From: Pseudomonas sp. SL4(2022)
GTDB taxonomy: Bacteria; Pseudomonadota; Gammaproteobacteria; Pseudomonadales; Pseudomonadaceae
Assembly: GCF_026625725.1 (NCBI RefSeq)
Contig: NZ_CP113060.1
Span: 3,168,001-3,232,000, forward strand
Reading direction: 5' to 3'
Length of the DNA stretch: 64,000 nt
In this document: positions 46,140 through 55,150 of the stretch, in pieces
Layout of the letters: each line of letters starts with the position of its first letter
Position numbering within the stretch: position 1 is the first letter of the stretch
Made by a program: the position numbers and the translations under genes
The notes under the pieces: generated by a model
What the model was told of the DNA's origin: nothing
The model's input: only the letters and a program-made list of their open reading frames with translations
Database searches by the model: none

Positions 46140-47034
46140 TTCACCTGTTACACGCTGTGGCTATGTCGCCATCGTTGGCCGGCCTAACGTGGGCAAGTCA
46201 ACGCTGCTTAACCACATTCTCGGCCAGAAGCTGGCGATTACTTCGCGTAAGCCGCAAACCACGCGACACAATATGCTTGGCATCAAAACCGAAGGTGAGG
46301 TGCAGGCGATCTATGTTGACACCCCCGGTCTGCACAAGAACAACGAGAAAGCACTCAACCGCTACATGAACAAGAACGCCTCGTCGGCGCTGAAAGATGT
46401 CGACGTGGTGATCTTCGTGGTCGATCGCACCCGCTGGACTGATGAAGACCAGATGGTGCTTGAGCGCATTCAATATGTTGAAGGCCCGGTGATTCTGGCG
46501 ATTAACAAGACGGATCGTCTGGAGGACAAGGCCGAGCTGATGCCGCATCTGGAGTGGCTGGCCCAGCAACTGCCGAAGGCCGAGATCGTGCCAGTTTCCG
46601 CCCAGCAGGGGCATAACCTCGATACCCTTGAAAAGCTGGTAGGCGAACGCTTGCCTGAAGGTGTGCACTTCTTTCCGGAAGATCAGGTCACCGACCGCTC
46701 GAGCCGTTTCTTCGCCGCTGAACTGGTGCGCGAGAAGATCATGCGTCAGCTCGGTGCCGAGTTGCCGTACCAGATCACTGTGGAAATCGAAGAGTTCAAG
46801 CGCGACGGGCGTATCCTGCATATCCACGCGTTGATTCTGGTCGAGCGTGACGGGCAGAAGAAGATCATCATTGGCGACAAGGGCGAACGGATCAAACGTA
46901 TCGGCCAGGAAGCACGCAAGGACATGGAGGTGATGTTCGACTCCAAGGTCATGCTCAACCTCTGGGTCAAGGTCAAAGGTGGCTGGTCCGATGATGAGCG
47001 CGCCCTGCGTTCATTGGGCTACGACGATATCTGA
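46132..47034 (+). CDS. era: GTPase Era
   Basis: Ribosome-assembly GTPase that binds 16S rRNA. 300 residues from [12 protein letters not shown]1 GRPNVGKST (16-24), DTPGLH, NKTD, then a C-terminal KH domain with [19 protein letters not shown]. In-frame ATGs at 46117 and 46126 inside rnc would add a few residues; the chosen start gives the standard length and overlaps the rnc stop. Confidence 0.96.
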   Translation: MTDSPVTRCGYVAIVGRPNVGKSTLLNHILGQKLAITSRKPQTTRHNMLGIKTEGEVQAIYVDTPGLHKNNEKALNRYMNKNASSALKDVDVVIFVVDRTRWTDEDQMVLERIQYVEGPVILAINKTDRLEDKAELMPHLEWLAQQLPKAEIVPVSAQQGHNLDTLEKLVGERLPEGVHFFPEDQVTDRSSRFFAAELVREKIMRQLGAELPYQITVEIEEFKRDGRILHIHALILVERDGQKKIIIGDKGERIKRIGQEARKDMEVMFDSKVMLNLWVKVKGGWSDDERALRSLGYDDI

Positions 47035-47041
47035 TCCGTCT

Positions 47042-47062
47042 GCGGGCGCGCCTTGCGCCCGC
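47042..47062 (+). other. GC hairpin between era and recO
   Basis: GCGGGCGC, GCCTT, GCGCCCGC is a perfect 8-bp stem in the 46-base gap. No T tract follows, so transcription probably continues into recO. Confidence 0.55.
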
Positions 47063-47080
47063 CATTTCGAGTAAGCCTTC

Positions 47081-47779
47081 ATGCTTGCCCTCAGCCAGCC
47101 CGCGTATGTTCTGCACAGCCGTGCCTACCGTGAAAGCAGCGCGTTGGTGGACTTTCTCACGCCTCAAGGCCGGCTGCGTGCGGTATTGCGTGGCGCGCGG
47201 GGTAAAGCGGGTAGTCTGTCGCGGCCGTTTATTCCATTGGAAGGCGAGTTTCGTGGGCGTGGCGAGTTGAAAAATGTCAGCCGCCTTGAGCCGGCCGGCA
47301 TTCCCAATTTGTTGATGGGTGAGGCGCTGTTCAGCGGTTTGTACCTCAACGAGTTGTTGATTCGCCTGCTTCCTGCCGAAGATCCTCATCCAGCGATTTT
47401 TCAGCACTACGCCATGACCGTCCTGGCGCTAGCCGAAGGGCGCGCGCTGGAACCCTTGCTGCGCTCATTTGAATGGCGTCTGCTGGACGAGCTGGGCTAT
47501 GGTTTCGCCTTGGACCTGGACAGCGAAGATCAGCCCATCGCTGCGACCGGCCTGTATCGTTTGCATACCGAGACCGGTTTGGTGCCGGTCGGGCACGTGC
47601 AGCCCGGCGTGTTTCAGGGCGCGGAATTACTCGCCATGGCCGAGGCCGACTGGACCGCGCCGGGCGCCCTGGCTGCCGCCAAGCGTCTGATGCGTCAGGC
47701 CTTGGCACCTCATCTAGGCGGCCGACCGCTGGTCAGCCGCGAACTGTTTATGACGCTCAAGGAGCCAAGCCGTGACTGA
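47081..47779 (+). CDS. recO: DNA repair protein RecO
   Basis: Loads RecA with RecF and RecR and anneals DNA. 232 residues: the N-terminal OB fold ([21 protein letters not shown]) and the helical C-terminal domain. The zinc cysteines found in some RecO proteins are absent, as in other gamma-proteobacteria. It overlaps pdxJ by eight bases. Confidence 0.94.
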   Translation: MLALSQPAYVLHSRAYRESSALVDFLTPQGRLRAVLRGARGKAGSLSRPFIPLEGEFRGRGELKNVSRLEPAGIPNLLMGEALFSGLYLNELLIRLLPAEDPHPAIFQHYAMTVLALAEGRALEPLLRSFEWRLLDELGYGFALDLDSEDQPIAATGLYRLHTETGLVPVGHVQPGVFQGAELLAMAEADWTAPGALAAAKRLMRQALAPHLGGRPLVSRELFMTLKEPSRD

Positions 47780-48518
47780 TGCCAATCGTATTCTGCTGGG
47801 TGTGAACATCGACCATGTTGCCACCCTGCGCCAGGCCCGTGGCACGCGTTACCCGGACCCGGTAAAAGCCGCGCTGGATGCAGAAGAGGCCGGTGCCGAT
47901 GGCATTACCGTGCACCTGCGTGAAGACCGTCGACACATTCAGGAGCGTGATGTGCGTTTGCTGAAAGAGGTCATGCAGACGCGTATGAATTTCGAGATGG
48001 GTGTGACCGAGGAGATGCTCGCTTTTGCCGAAAGCATTCGCCCGGAGCATGTCTGCCTGGTGCCGGAAACCCGTCAGGAACTGACCACCGAAGGCGGTCT
48101 GGATGTGGCCGGGCAGGAGGCCCGCATTCGTGCGGCAGTTGAACGCCTGAGCAAGATTGGCTGTGAAGTCTCGCTGTTTATTGATCCGGACCCGCTGCAG
48201 ATCGAGGCATCCAAGCGCGTCGGCGCCCCGGCGATTGAACTGCACACAGGTCGCTATGCTGATGCGCATACCCCGGAAGAAGCCGCACGCGAACTGGCGC
48301 GGATTCGTGACGGTGTAGCCTGTGGCCTGCAGTACGGCCTAATCGTTAATGCTGGCCACGGCCTGCACTATCACAACGTTGAACCGGTGGCGGCCATTGC
48401 TGGGATCAACGAGCTGAACATCGGTCACGCCCTGGTGGCCCACGCGCTGTTTGTTGGCTTTAAGCAGGCGGTAGTGGAGATGAAACAGTTGATCGTCGCG
48501 GCGGCTAATCGCGGTTGA
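47772..48518 (+). CDS. pdxJ: Pyridoxine 5'-phosphate synthase
   Basis: Condenses 3-amino-2-oxopropyl phosphate with deoxyxylulose 5-phosphate to make vitamin B6. 248 residues from a GTG; the TIM-barrel begins [17 protein letters not shown] and has [14 protein letters not shown] and [12 protein letters not shown]. Standard last gene of the lepB-rnc-era-recO-pdxJ order. Confidence 0.97.
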   Translation: MTDANRILLGVNIDHVATLRQARGTRYPDPVKAALDAEEAGADGITVHLREDRRHIQERDVRLLKEVMQTRMNFEMGVTEEMLAFAESIRPEHVCLVPETRQELTTEGGLDVAGQEARIRAAVERLSKIGCEVSLFIDPDPLQIEASKRVGAPAIELHTGRYADAHTPEEAARELARIRDGVACGLQYGLIVNAGHGLHYHNVEPVAAIAGINELNIGHALVAHALFVGFKQAVVEMKQLIVAAANRG

Positions 48519-48608
48519 GGATAGGGTGGACATGCCGCAGGCTTGTCCGCCATCTGCGCTGGACAAGCTGGCGTCTGTCGACCCTGCGTGAGCGTTGATC
48601 AGTCCGGG

Positions 48609-49577
48609 TTATGGTTTGCGTGCGATCAGTACCGCGCGGCTCGGCGCCGGCAGCCCTTCGACGGTGCGGCTATGGTCGGCCGGGTCGAGAAATTCCGGCA
48701 GCGACTGGAAGCGCATCCACTCGGTCGAGCGCTGCTCTTCCACGCTGGTGGTGCTGACATCTACGCAGCGCACATCGACGAAGCCGGCGCGGCGCAGCCA
48801 CAGCTCCAAGGCGGGCACCGAAGGCAGGAACCAGACATTGCGCATCTGCGCGTAGCGGTCCTCGGGCACCAGCACTTGCTGCGCATCGCCTTCTACCACC
48901 AGGGTTTCCAGCACCAGTTCGCCGTCTTTAACCAGGCAGTCCTTGAGGTCGATCAAGTGATCGATGGGTGAGCGGCGGTGGTACAGCACACCCATGGAAA
49001 ACACCGTGTCGAAGCCTTGTAGTTTGCTCGGTAGTTCCTCGAACGCCAGCGGCAGGTGCCAGGCGGGCAGGTCGGGCAGGTAGTTCTTCATTGCCAGGAA
49101 TTGGCAGAGGAACAGCCAGTTGGGGTCGATGCCAATCACGCTCTCCGCGCCCGCGCCGAGCATGCGCCACATGTAGTAGCCGTTGCCGCAGCCGACATCC
49201 AGTACGCGCTTGCCCTTGAGGTCGAGGTAGGGCGCGACCCGTTGCCATTTCCAGTCGGAGCGCCATTCGGTGTCGACATGCACACCAAACAGGTGAAACG
49301 GCCCTTTGCGCCAGGGGATCAGGCCCTGAAGAGCCGTGGTTAATGCTGCGCGTGTAGCGTCGTCACAGGTTCCGTTGAAACGGAAGCTGTTTAGCAGTTC
49401 CAGTTGTTCGACATTCAGAGCCGGCAAGCTCTGCACCGCGCCGTACCAGCGCGGCAGGTCGCCATGGCCGACGGCCAGTTTGGCGTCGATCTGTCCGGGT
49501 AGGTCGGCTGACCAGTCTTGCAGTGGGGTGCCGGCAAGGGTGGCTTGCAGGGCGTCGAGGTCGAGACGGCTGATCAT
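48609..49577 (-). CDS. cmoB: tRNA U34 carboxymethyltransferase
   Basis: Transfers the carboxymethyl group of carboxy-SAM to 5-hydroxyuridine at tRNA position 34. 322 residues with the methyltransferase motif [19 protein letters not shown] and the family blocks [14 protein letters not shown] and [14 protein letters not shown]. Its start overlaps the cmoA stop by four bases. Confidence 0.95.
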   Translation of the reverse strand: MISRLDLDALQATLAGTPLQDWSADLPGQIDAKLAVGHGDLPRWYGAVQSLPALNVEQLELLNSFRFNGTCDDATRAALTTALQGLIPWRKGPFHLFGVHVDTEWRSDWKWQRVAPYLDLKGKRVLDVGCGNGYYMWRMLGAGAESVIGIDPNWLFLCQFLAMKNYLPDLPAWHLPLAFEELPSKLQGFDTVFSMGVLYHRRSPIDHLIDLKDCLVKDGELVLETLVVEGDAQQVLVPEDRYAQMRNVWFLPSVPALELWLRRAGFVDVRCVDVSTTSVEEQRSTEWMRFQSLPEFLDPADHSRTVEGLPAPSRAVLIARKP

Positions 49578-50317
49578 GGCAGGGCAATCATCGAGGCGAA
49601 ATTAAGGCACTGGAACCACGGCACCACCTGGCTAAAACCGGCGGCGAGCAAGCGTTCGCGGTGCTGTTCCAGGCTGTCGGGGAGCATGACTTTCTCGATG
49701 GCGCTGCGTTTTTGAGCGATTTCCAGCTCGCTGTAGCCGTTGGCCCGCTTGAAGGCGATATGCAGATCGCCCAGCAGCGCGTGCTGCTCGGCATCTTCGA
49801 ATTGCAGTTTTTCCGAGAGGATCAGGGCGCCGTCCGGCAGCAGGGCCTGGCGAATCCGCGTGAGCAATTCGAGGCGTTGCTCAGGCTGGATAAATTGCAG
49901 GGTGAAGTTCAGTGCCACCAGCGAAGTGGGCTGAAAGTTGAGGCTGAGAATGTCGGCCTCAATCACCTCGACGGGCAGCAGCTCCTGAAACATCGAGTCC
50001 TGGGCGTGCAGGTATTCGCGGCAGCGCTCGACCATGGCGCTGGAGTTGTCCACGGCGATCACCCGGCAATCGGCAATTTGCACATGTCGGCGCAGCGCCT
50101 GTGTCACCGCGCCCAGCGAGCTGCCGAGGTCATACAGCACGCTGTGCGGCTGGGCGAACTGGCCAGCGAGCACGCCGATATTCTCGACAATGGTCGGGTA
50201 ACCCGGCACCGAGCGTTTGATCATGTCGGGGAAGACCCGCACCACATCCTCGTTGAACACGAAGTCCGGCACCTGGGCCAGGGGTTGGGCGAAAAGACGG
50301 TCGGGCTGTTTGCTCAC
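49574..50317 (-). CDS. cmoA: Carboxy-SAM synthase
   Basis: Makes carboxy-S-adenosylmethionine from SAM and prephenate for CmoB. The GTG at 50317 (reading [11 protein letters not shown]) gives 247 residues, the length of the E. coli protein; ATGs at 50350 and 50359 would add 11-14 residues. Motifs are [14 protein letters not shown] and [14 protein letters not shown]. The exact start is uncertain because no strong ribosome binding site precedes any option. Confidence 0.93.
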   Translation of the reverse strand: MSKQPDRLFAQPLAQVPDFVFNEDVVRVFPDMIKRSVPGYPTIVENIGVLAGQFAQPHSVLYDLGSSLGAVTQALRRHVQIADCRVIAVDNSSAMVERCREYLHAQDSMFQELLPVEVIEADILSLNFQPTSLVALNFTLQFIQPEQRLELLTRIRQALLPDGALILSEKLQFEDAEQHALLGDLHIAFKRANGYSELEIAQKRSAIEKVMLPDSLEQHRERLLAAGFSQVVPWFQCLNFASMIALP

Positions 50318-50419
50318 GATGGCTGCGCACTGGTCAATAAAGCCGGGCATTTTAGCCAAGTGTGCGGCATAGCCAAACCTTGATTGCCGTTATTGGTCGC
50401 AAATCTGTGTGGCGAAGGC

Positions 50420-51055
50420 TCAGCGGGCCTGTTTGAAGGCTGACGCCGCGATAGCCCATTGCCCCAGCCAGTAGCTGAGCATGATCGCCAGTGGCGCAGC
50501 CTCGAAGGGGGCGACAAAGCGGTTGATGCCGATCAGGCTGTCGGACAGCACGAACAGTGCGGCACCGGCGGCGGCCAGACGCGTGGAGTCTGTGTTCAGG
50601 CCGGGCTGACCAAGGCGGGCGAGGGCGCGCCAGAGCATGGCACTGATGGCCAGGGCGTAACAGGCTACGGGGATCAGCAGCGGGCCCAGGTTGGCACTGG
50701 CGAGGATGGCAAACATCGTCCCGCCCGTGCTCAGGGCCAGCAGCAGGGCCAACCAGGCCGGTTGCGTGCAGTCGCTCAGGTAGGCGCGTAGGTAGGCCAG
50801 GTGCGCCAGCAGGAAGGCGCCTAGGCCGAAGACGAACAGATCCACCGGCCAGTCGAGCAGTATGTCGCCTGCCAGTGAGGCGAGCAGGCCGAGGCTGATC
50901 CAGCGTCGATACAGGCTGCTCGGTGCCGTTCTCAGCCAGAGCAGCAGGGCGATGACCGGGATGCCCTTGCTGAGCAGGCCCAGCTCACTCAGGCCGTCGA
51001 ACCGTGCATAGAGAAACACGGCAGCGCCCAGCAAACCCGGCAGCAGATAACGCAT
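50420..51055 (-). CDS. YhhN-family membrane protein (lysoplasmalogenase-like)
   Basis: 211 residues from MRYLLPGLLG with about eight short hydrophobic helices. The blocks SKGIPVIALLLWL, GDILLD and FVLSDSLIGINRF match the TMEM86/YhhN family, some members of which hydrolyse lysoplasmalogens. TCCTGGAGG-like sequence lies ahead on the coding strand (AGGAAAAGCTC). Whether bacterial members have that activity in a Pseudomonas without plasmalogens is open. Confidence 0.82.
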   Translation of the reverse strand: MRYLLPGLLGAAVFLYARFDGLSELGLLSKGIPVIALLLWLRTAPSSLYRRWISLGLLASLAGDILLDWPVDLFVFGLGAFLLAHLAYLRAYLSDCTQPAWLALLLALSTGGTMFAILASANLGPLLIPVACYALAISAMLWRALARLGQPGLNTDSTRLAAAGAALFVLSDSLIGINRFVAPFEAAPLAIMLSYWLGQWAIAASAFKQAR

Positions 51056-51119
51056 GAGCTTTTCCTGGAGGTTCGTAAGGTCAGCACTATGGCGTGTTGC
51101 CAATAAACTGACCACGCCG

Positions 51120-51322
51120 TGGGTGCCAGTTAGAGCAGCATTTCGCGCCAGCGGCAGGCTGGTGAAAAACCACCTACGTTGCCATTACCGTGTTGAAAAC
51201 AGACTCGCGCGTGAGTTCGATCAAAATGCTCATTTACAGCTCGTAAATTCGCGTGCGAGCGCAATCTATTTTCCGCCTGTTTCGCCTTGCGCAGGCGGCC
51301 TCGCCTAGGTTTCAACGGCCTG
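51120..51322. repeat. Intergenic region with palindromes typical of dispersed Pseudomonas repeats
   Basis: Holds ATTTAC AGCTC GTAAAT (51232-51248), a GC palindrome CGCCTG...CAGGCG (about 51273-51295) and the end TTTCAACGGCCTGCTAG. I recall very similar sequence between genes in several Pseudomonas genomes, so it is probably a dispersed repeat; copy number cannot be judged from this window. Confidence 0.4.
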
Positions 51323-51718
51323 CTAGCGCGCCTTGATCGTGCAGTTGAAGCGCTGTGCGGGCACAACGCCGACTTCCCAGGGGCGCTCGTAGGTCAGGAC
51401 CAATTGGCCTTCGCCAGCCTGCGCGACCTCGAAGCGCCAGGTGGAAATACCGGCGCTGCCGACCAGGCCGGCATCTTCCGGATTGCTGTAGACCTCAGGG
51501 CCGAGGCTTTTCAACACCTGTGGCGCGGAGTCGCGCAGCAGCCAGCGGAAACCGGTGGTGGGGTTGCTCGGCAGGCGCAAGTTAAATTGCTGGCCGACAT
51601 GCAACGACAGTGGGCATTTACTTTGCTGCTTCTGCTCCAAGGTGACGCTACTGGGCGTTTGTGCACAGGCAGCGAGCAATGCAAGGCTGAGTAGCAGTGC
51701 CGTGCGGATGACAGGCAT
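51323..51718 (-). CDS. Chagasin-type (I42) cysteine-protease inhibitor, lipoprotein
   Basis: 131 residues from MPVIRTAL, with CAGGAG upstream. Lipobox LAAC gives Cys18. The three inhibitory loops are visible: NPTTGFRW, the GSAGISTWRF turn and YERPWE. Such inhibitors block papain-like cysteine proteases and may protect the cell from host or predator enzymes. It is a single-gene unit. Confidence 0.88.
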   Translation of the reverse strand: MPVIRTALLLSLALLAACAQTPSSVTLEQKQQSKCPLSLHVGQQFNLRLPSNPTTGFRWLLRDSAPQVLKSLGPEVYSNPEDAGLVGSAGISTWRFEVAQAGEGQLVLTYERPWEVGVVPAQRFNCTIKAR

Positions 51719-51858
51719 GGCGAACTCCTGAAGCAGATTGGTGGATCGCCAGCATAGCGGTTCCGCCCGTGATGAGTAAATTTGGTGCAGGGTGGTGCGA
51801 GGTTTCACCTTGTTCCATTTGTCGTTCAGGATGCAGTTTTACTTATCAAAAGAGTAAA

Positions 51859-51889
51859 GTTGCACCTCTGTACATAAAGGTTGCACTTC
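51859..51889. promoter_or_regulatory. Putative operator: two direct repeats spaced 21 bp before an AraC gene
   Basis: GTTGCACCTC (51859-51868) and GTTGCACTTC (51880-51889) differ at one position and repeat at 21 bp. They end two bases before the ATG of the AraC regulator, so bound protein would probably repress its own gene. Confidence 0.5.
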
Positions 51890-51891
51890 CA

Positions 51892-52644
51892 ATGCTCAAC
51901 GCGCGCTTGATGCGCCTCGATGATCAAGCCCATGAACATACCCACGATCATCATCAGTTGGTGCTGTCACTGGCTGGGCGTGCTGAATTCGAAGTGAACG
52001 GGCGCGGTGGTGAAGTTTGTCGCATGCGCGCCTGCCTGGTGCCGGGCGACGCCGACCATCAGTTTGCCGGGATCGGTGATAACCGGATGTTGATCATCGA
52101 TCTGGATGAGCAGGGTACGTCCAGCGAAGACTTGCAGCTGTTGAATGGCCTGTTCGAGACACCGCGTTATCCGCAGTTGGATGCTGATTTTCAGAACCTG
52201 TTGAGCTATGCCGGCGCCGAACTTGAGCGCTACGGCTCAGACCCGCTGTTGGCGCGGGCACTCGGTGGCGTGCTGTTGCGTGCCTTGCATCTGCGATTGT
52301 TTGGCGAGCCTCATTCACGTGCGTTGGGGGCGCTCAATCTGGAGCGGCTCGACAATTACATTGTCGATAATCTGGCGCGGCGTATCAGTGTTGCCGAATT
52401 GGCCCAGGTTGCCTGCCTGAGCCCCAGCCACTTCCATGCGCAATTCAAAGACAGCGTCGGTCTGACGCCTCACCAATATCTGCTGAAAACCCGACTTGAT
52501 CGTGCGGCTCGCCTGCTGCGTGAGAGTGGTTTGCCGCTGATCCGGATTGCCGAAGAATGTGGTTTTTCCAGCCAGAGCGCGTTGACTACGGCAATGCGGC
52601 GCTACCTTGGCTTGACGCCCAAACGTCTGCGCGGCGCTGACTGA
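51892..52644 (+). CDS. AraC-family transcriptional regulator with cupin sensing domain
   Basis: 250 residues from MLNARLMRLDD. The N-terminal cupin (HEHTHDHHQLVLSLAGRAEF, with a metal-binding His cluster) is followed by two HTH units, ISVAELAQVACLSPSHFHAQF and LIRIAEECGFSSQSALTTAM. Targets are unknown; the nearest downstream genes are the broken DUF3034 gene and the hemoglobin. The start was chosen because the frame upstream runs through the repeat operator. Confidence 0.88.
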   Translation: MLNARLMRLDDQAHEHTHDHHQLVLSLAGRAEFEVNGRGGEVCRMRACLVPGDADHQFAGIGDNRMLIIDLDEQGTSSEDLQLLNGLFETPRYPQLDADFQNLLSYAGAELERYGSDPLLARALGGVLLRALHLRLFGEPHSRALGALNLERLDNYIVDNLARRISVAELAQVACLSPSHFHAQFKDSVGLTPHQYLLKTRLDRAARLLRESGLPLIRIAEECGFSSQSALTTAMRRYLGLTPKRLRGAD

Positions 52645-52745
52645 GCCTGTCCTGGGCGGCCGCCTTTGCCGGCTTTCGGCCGTGCTCGCCTCGCTGCTGG
52701 CGGCTACGCTAGTTGGCACACTGAAAGAACTGTGCGCGGGTCAGG

Positions 52746-53261
52746 GTGTCGTTTCATTTTCTCCTGTCGTTGTGTGCGAGTAGTCCGGATGAGTTCGGCC
52801 TCAAGGTGCGTCTGTTTGGCGACCTGATCTATGACCGGCTGCCACAGGTTTCATGGGGCATTCAGCACAAACGGCAGAAGGATTTTCTGATTCCCGGTTT
52901 GGTAGGTGCGCAACATAGCGAGGATACCGAAGGGTATCTCACTGCCAGCCGGCTGATCCTTGGCGGCGCTTTTGGCTACAACCTGCTGCTGGGTTTTGGT
53001 GGTGATCGCCGTGATCGTCACTCGGTACTCAAGGAAGGCGCTGTCGCCGTACTGCTCAACCCGCGCTGGGTGCTGGGTGTGGAGTACCGCGAGAAGCCAG
53101 ACAACTTAAGCTTTGCCGGCGAAAGTGACTGGGCTGATCTGTTTATCGGTTACTTCCCCAACAAGAGCCTGGCCGTGGTGCTGGCCTATGCGCGCCTGGG
53201 GGAGATCGCCACGCTGGATAATCAGGACGGGGTTTATCTATCCGTTCAGGGGAGTTTCTAA
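52746..53261 (+). pseudogene. 5'-truncated DUF3034 outer-membrane-type protein
   Basis: 171 residues remain in frame. From FGLKVRLFGDLIYD to VYLSVQGSF the sequence looks like the C-terminal beta-strand part of DUF3034 proteins, which as I recall are about 270-300 residues with a signal peptide. The N-terminal ~100 residues and signal are missing, and a stop at 52722 blocks the frame upstream. NLLLGFGGD may also lack a short internal segment. The last residue is F, as in outer-membrane barrels. A short functional protein is less likely. Confidence 0.55.
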
Positions 53262-53263
53262 GC

Positions 53264-53683
53264 ATGCGCAGTCTGCTGCTGGTTGTTGTTCTGAACCTGG
53301 CGGCCTGTGCCCAGCAGGCGCCTAAAGACGACAGCCTGTACCGTGACCTGGGTGAGCAGGCCGGAATTACCCGTATCGTCGAAGGCATGCTGCTGAATAT
53401 TGCCGCTGACCCGCGCATCGTCCGGCATTTCGAGAATATCGACATCGTGCGCCTGCGCGACAAGCTGGTGGATCAGATCTGCGTCGAAGCCGGCGGCCCG
53501 TGCACCTACACCGGCGACAGCATGGAAGAAAGCCACAAGGGCCAGAACCTCACCCCCAGCGACTTCAACGCCCTGGTGGAAAACCTGCAGGATGCAATGA
53601 GCGCCCAGGACGTGCCCATGCCTGCGCAGAACCGCTTACTGGCCAGGCTTGCGCCCATGCGGGCGCAGGTGATTGATCGTTAG
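53264..53683 (+). CDS. Group 1 truncated hemoglobin with lipoprotein signal
   Basis: 139 residues. The N-terminus MRSLLLVVVLNLAACAQQ is a lipoprotein signal (Cys15), so the heme protein would sit in the periplasm on a membrane. The globin part starts LYRDLGEQAGITRIVEGML, and the proximal heme ligand is His91 in SHKGQNLT. GGGGAG lies before the ATG. It starts two bases after the DUF3034 remnant; the two families are commonly paired. Confidence 0.85.
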   Translation: MRSLLLVVVLNLAACAQQAPKDDSLYRDLGEQAGITRIVEGMLLNIAADPRIVRHFENIDIVRLRDKLVDQICVEAGGPCTYTGDSMEESHKGQNLTPSDFNALVENLQDAMSAQDVPMPAQNRLLARLAPMRAQVIDR

Positions 53684-53687
53684 GGGG

Positions 53688-54572
53688 CTAGCGCAGGGTC
53701 TGGGCAATCGCCAGGATTTCGTCTTGGTGCGTGATTACCAGGCTCAGCTCGCCGTTTTCGCCAATATGGTCCTGGGGCGGCAGTAACTTTTGATAGGCCG
53801 CCAGTTGCGTCAGCGGCGGCAGTTCTGCGCTGGGGTTGTGTTGCTTGGTCGCGTGATACCGCGCCAGGTTAACCAGATCCAGCAACTGCAAACTTTTTCC
53901 TGAGCTGTGTTGCCAGTCTCCGGCATGGCGAATCACTTCAATATAGTGCTCATCCACTGACCATTTTTTCAGCACGATCACCCCAAGCGATGTGCCGTAT
54001 TCGCGGCATAGCTTGTCGTACAGCTGGCTGGAAGGAACCTGCTGGTTGTTCTTGAAGGCTGACAGAATGAGCAGATTGCCCACTTCACTGAGCAGGCTGG
54101 CCAGTAATGCATGTTCAGCCGTGACGTGGCCAAGCAGGCGGGCGAGCATGGCGCAAATGCTGGCTTTGCTCACCAGGCGCTCCCAGGTTTCAACGAACAG
54201 CCGTTTATGTGCGGCGCTGTGCAGAGTAAACAGGCTCTTAATGCTGTGCACCATGGTGATCCGGTCCACTTCTGCCAAGCCGAGCAAGGTGATCACGTCA
54301 CGCAGGTTTTTGGGCGCGATGGCCTGTCGGAATAGCGCGCTGCTGGCGTGCTTCATCAGCAGCGCGCTGAGTGCCGGATCGCGGCCGATCAGGGCAGCCA
54401 GTTGGTTGATTGTAAGTTTGGGGTTGCTCAGGGCACGGCGGATATCCAGGGTAATAGTTGGCAGGCTGGGTAATTGCTCTTCACCCAGCATCAACTGTGA
54501 AACGGCACGTCGATAGATTGAATAATCAGATGCATCGCTCAGCAAAACACACCTCCAGGCTGGCATGCACAT
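53688..54572 (-). CDS. HDOD-domain signalling protein
   Basis: 294 residues at most; the true start may be the ATG at 54566 or an internal non-ATG codon, since the first ~12 residues look non-conserved. The HDOD domain spans about 30-230 (LPTITLDIRRALSNPKLTINQL in pattern, then LLSEVGNLLIL where HD phosphodiesterases have metal ligands). Related to the protein at 33346 but not a close copy. Converges on the hemoglobin gene. Confidence 0.83.
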   Translation of the reverse strand: MCMPAWRCVLLSDASDYSIYRRAVSQLMLGEEQLPSLPTITLDIRRALSNPKLTINQLAALIGRDPALSALLMKHASSALFRQAIAPKNLRDVITLLGLAEVDRITMVHSIKSLFTLHSAAHKRLFVETWERLVSKASICAMLARLLGHVTAEHALLASLLSEVGNLLILSAFKNNQQVPSSQLYDKLCREYGTSLGVIVLKKWSVDEHYIEVIRHAGDWQHSSGKSLQLLDLVNLARYHATKQHNPSAELPPLTQLAAYQKLLPPQDHIGENGELSLVITHQDEILAIAQTLR

Positions 54573-54735
54573 AGTCTAGGGCGGCCTGTTGCGACCGTCA
54601 TGCCGAATGATGGAAGGCGCATTATCTGGCCGTGAGGATGAAAGAGGCGTTCAGGGGAAGTTCCCTTGGCTGGAGGATTGTGCAAAAACTCCAGAGTTTT
54701 TTGTAAGAAGCTGTCATGCCTCTGCCACTAAATTC

Positions 54736-54761
54736 CCTGCACGACACAACTGTTGTGCAGG
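54736..54761. promoter_or_regulatory. 11-bp inverted repeat upstream of putP
   Basis: CCTGCACGACA, CAAC, TGTTGTGCAGG. As RNA the single mismatch becomes a G-U pair, giving a full 11-bp stem with a 4-base loop. It is too far from putP to be a terminator for a known gene; an operator or the stem of a small RNA is possible. Confidence 0.4.
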
Positions 54762-55120
54762 ATTCTGCCAGCGGGCCGTTTCAGCGCACTGGTGCGATTG
54801 GGCTAGATCTGCCCCTGTTGCGTGTAAGCCTGCGTGTATCAGCCCTGTGGGCGTGTCTGTAAGTGGTCCGGCTGCGTCTGTTTTAAACAGCTGCCTGATC
54901 AGTGCTGAAAAGGATTTTACGGGCGACTGTCATATGGCATGCGCCCGTTGTTGTATTGGGGCTTTAGTGGCCTCGACAGAGGCAGATAGTTGCACTGCGG
55001 TGAGCACTGCATGGGATTTGCAGCTGCCTGTTACCCGTTAATGCAGCGGTTTGTCACTACAGATACCCGTTAGTGCGGGTGTGGATTGCCACGTGGGCAA
55101 CGGGACTAACCTGTTGCCGA

Positions 55121-55131
55121 AATAACAACAA
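55121..55131 (+). promoter_or_regulatory. Candidate Hfq/Crc catabolite-repression motif in putP leader
   Basis: AATAACAACAA contains two overlapping AAnAAnAA units, five bases ahead of the GAGGGGAG ribosome binding site of putP. Confidence 0.6.
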
Positions 55132-55150
55132 TCAAGAGGGGAGCTCCCCA

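Larger units (their letters stand above)
54573..55150. other. Long intergenic leader region upstream of putP
   Basis: 578 bases between divergent genes. An open frame at 54589-55041 has Cys/Ser-rich, non-homologous composition and is not called. It contains the hairpin at 54736-54761, single GTTGCA and TTTGCA half-sites near 54989 and 55017 that resemble enterobacterial PutA boxes, and the Crc-type motif at 55121-55131. Confidence 0.5.

Noticed and set aside
54589-55041. 150-codon open frame upstream of putP
   Set aside because: Cys/Ser/Ala-rich with no homology pattern, no ribosome binding site, and it contains the palindrome at 54736; more likely regulatory sequence.
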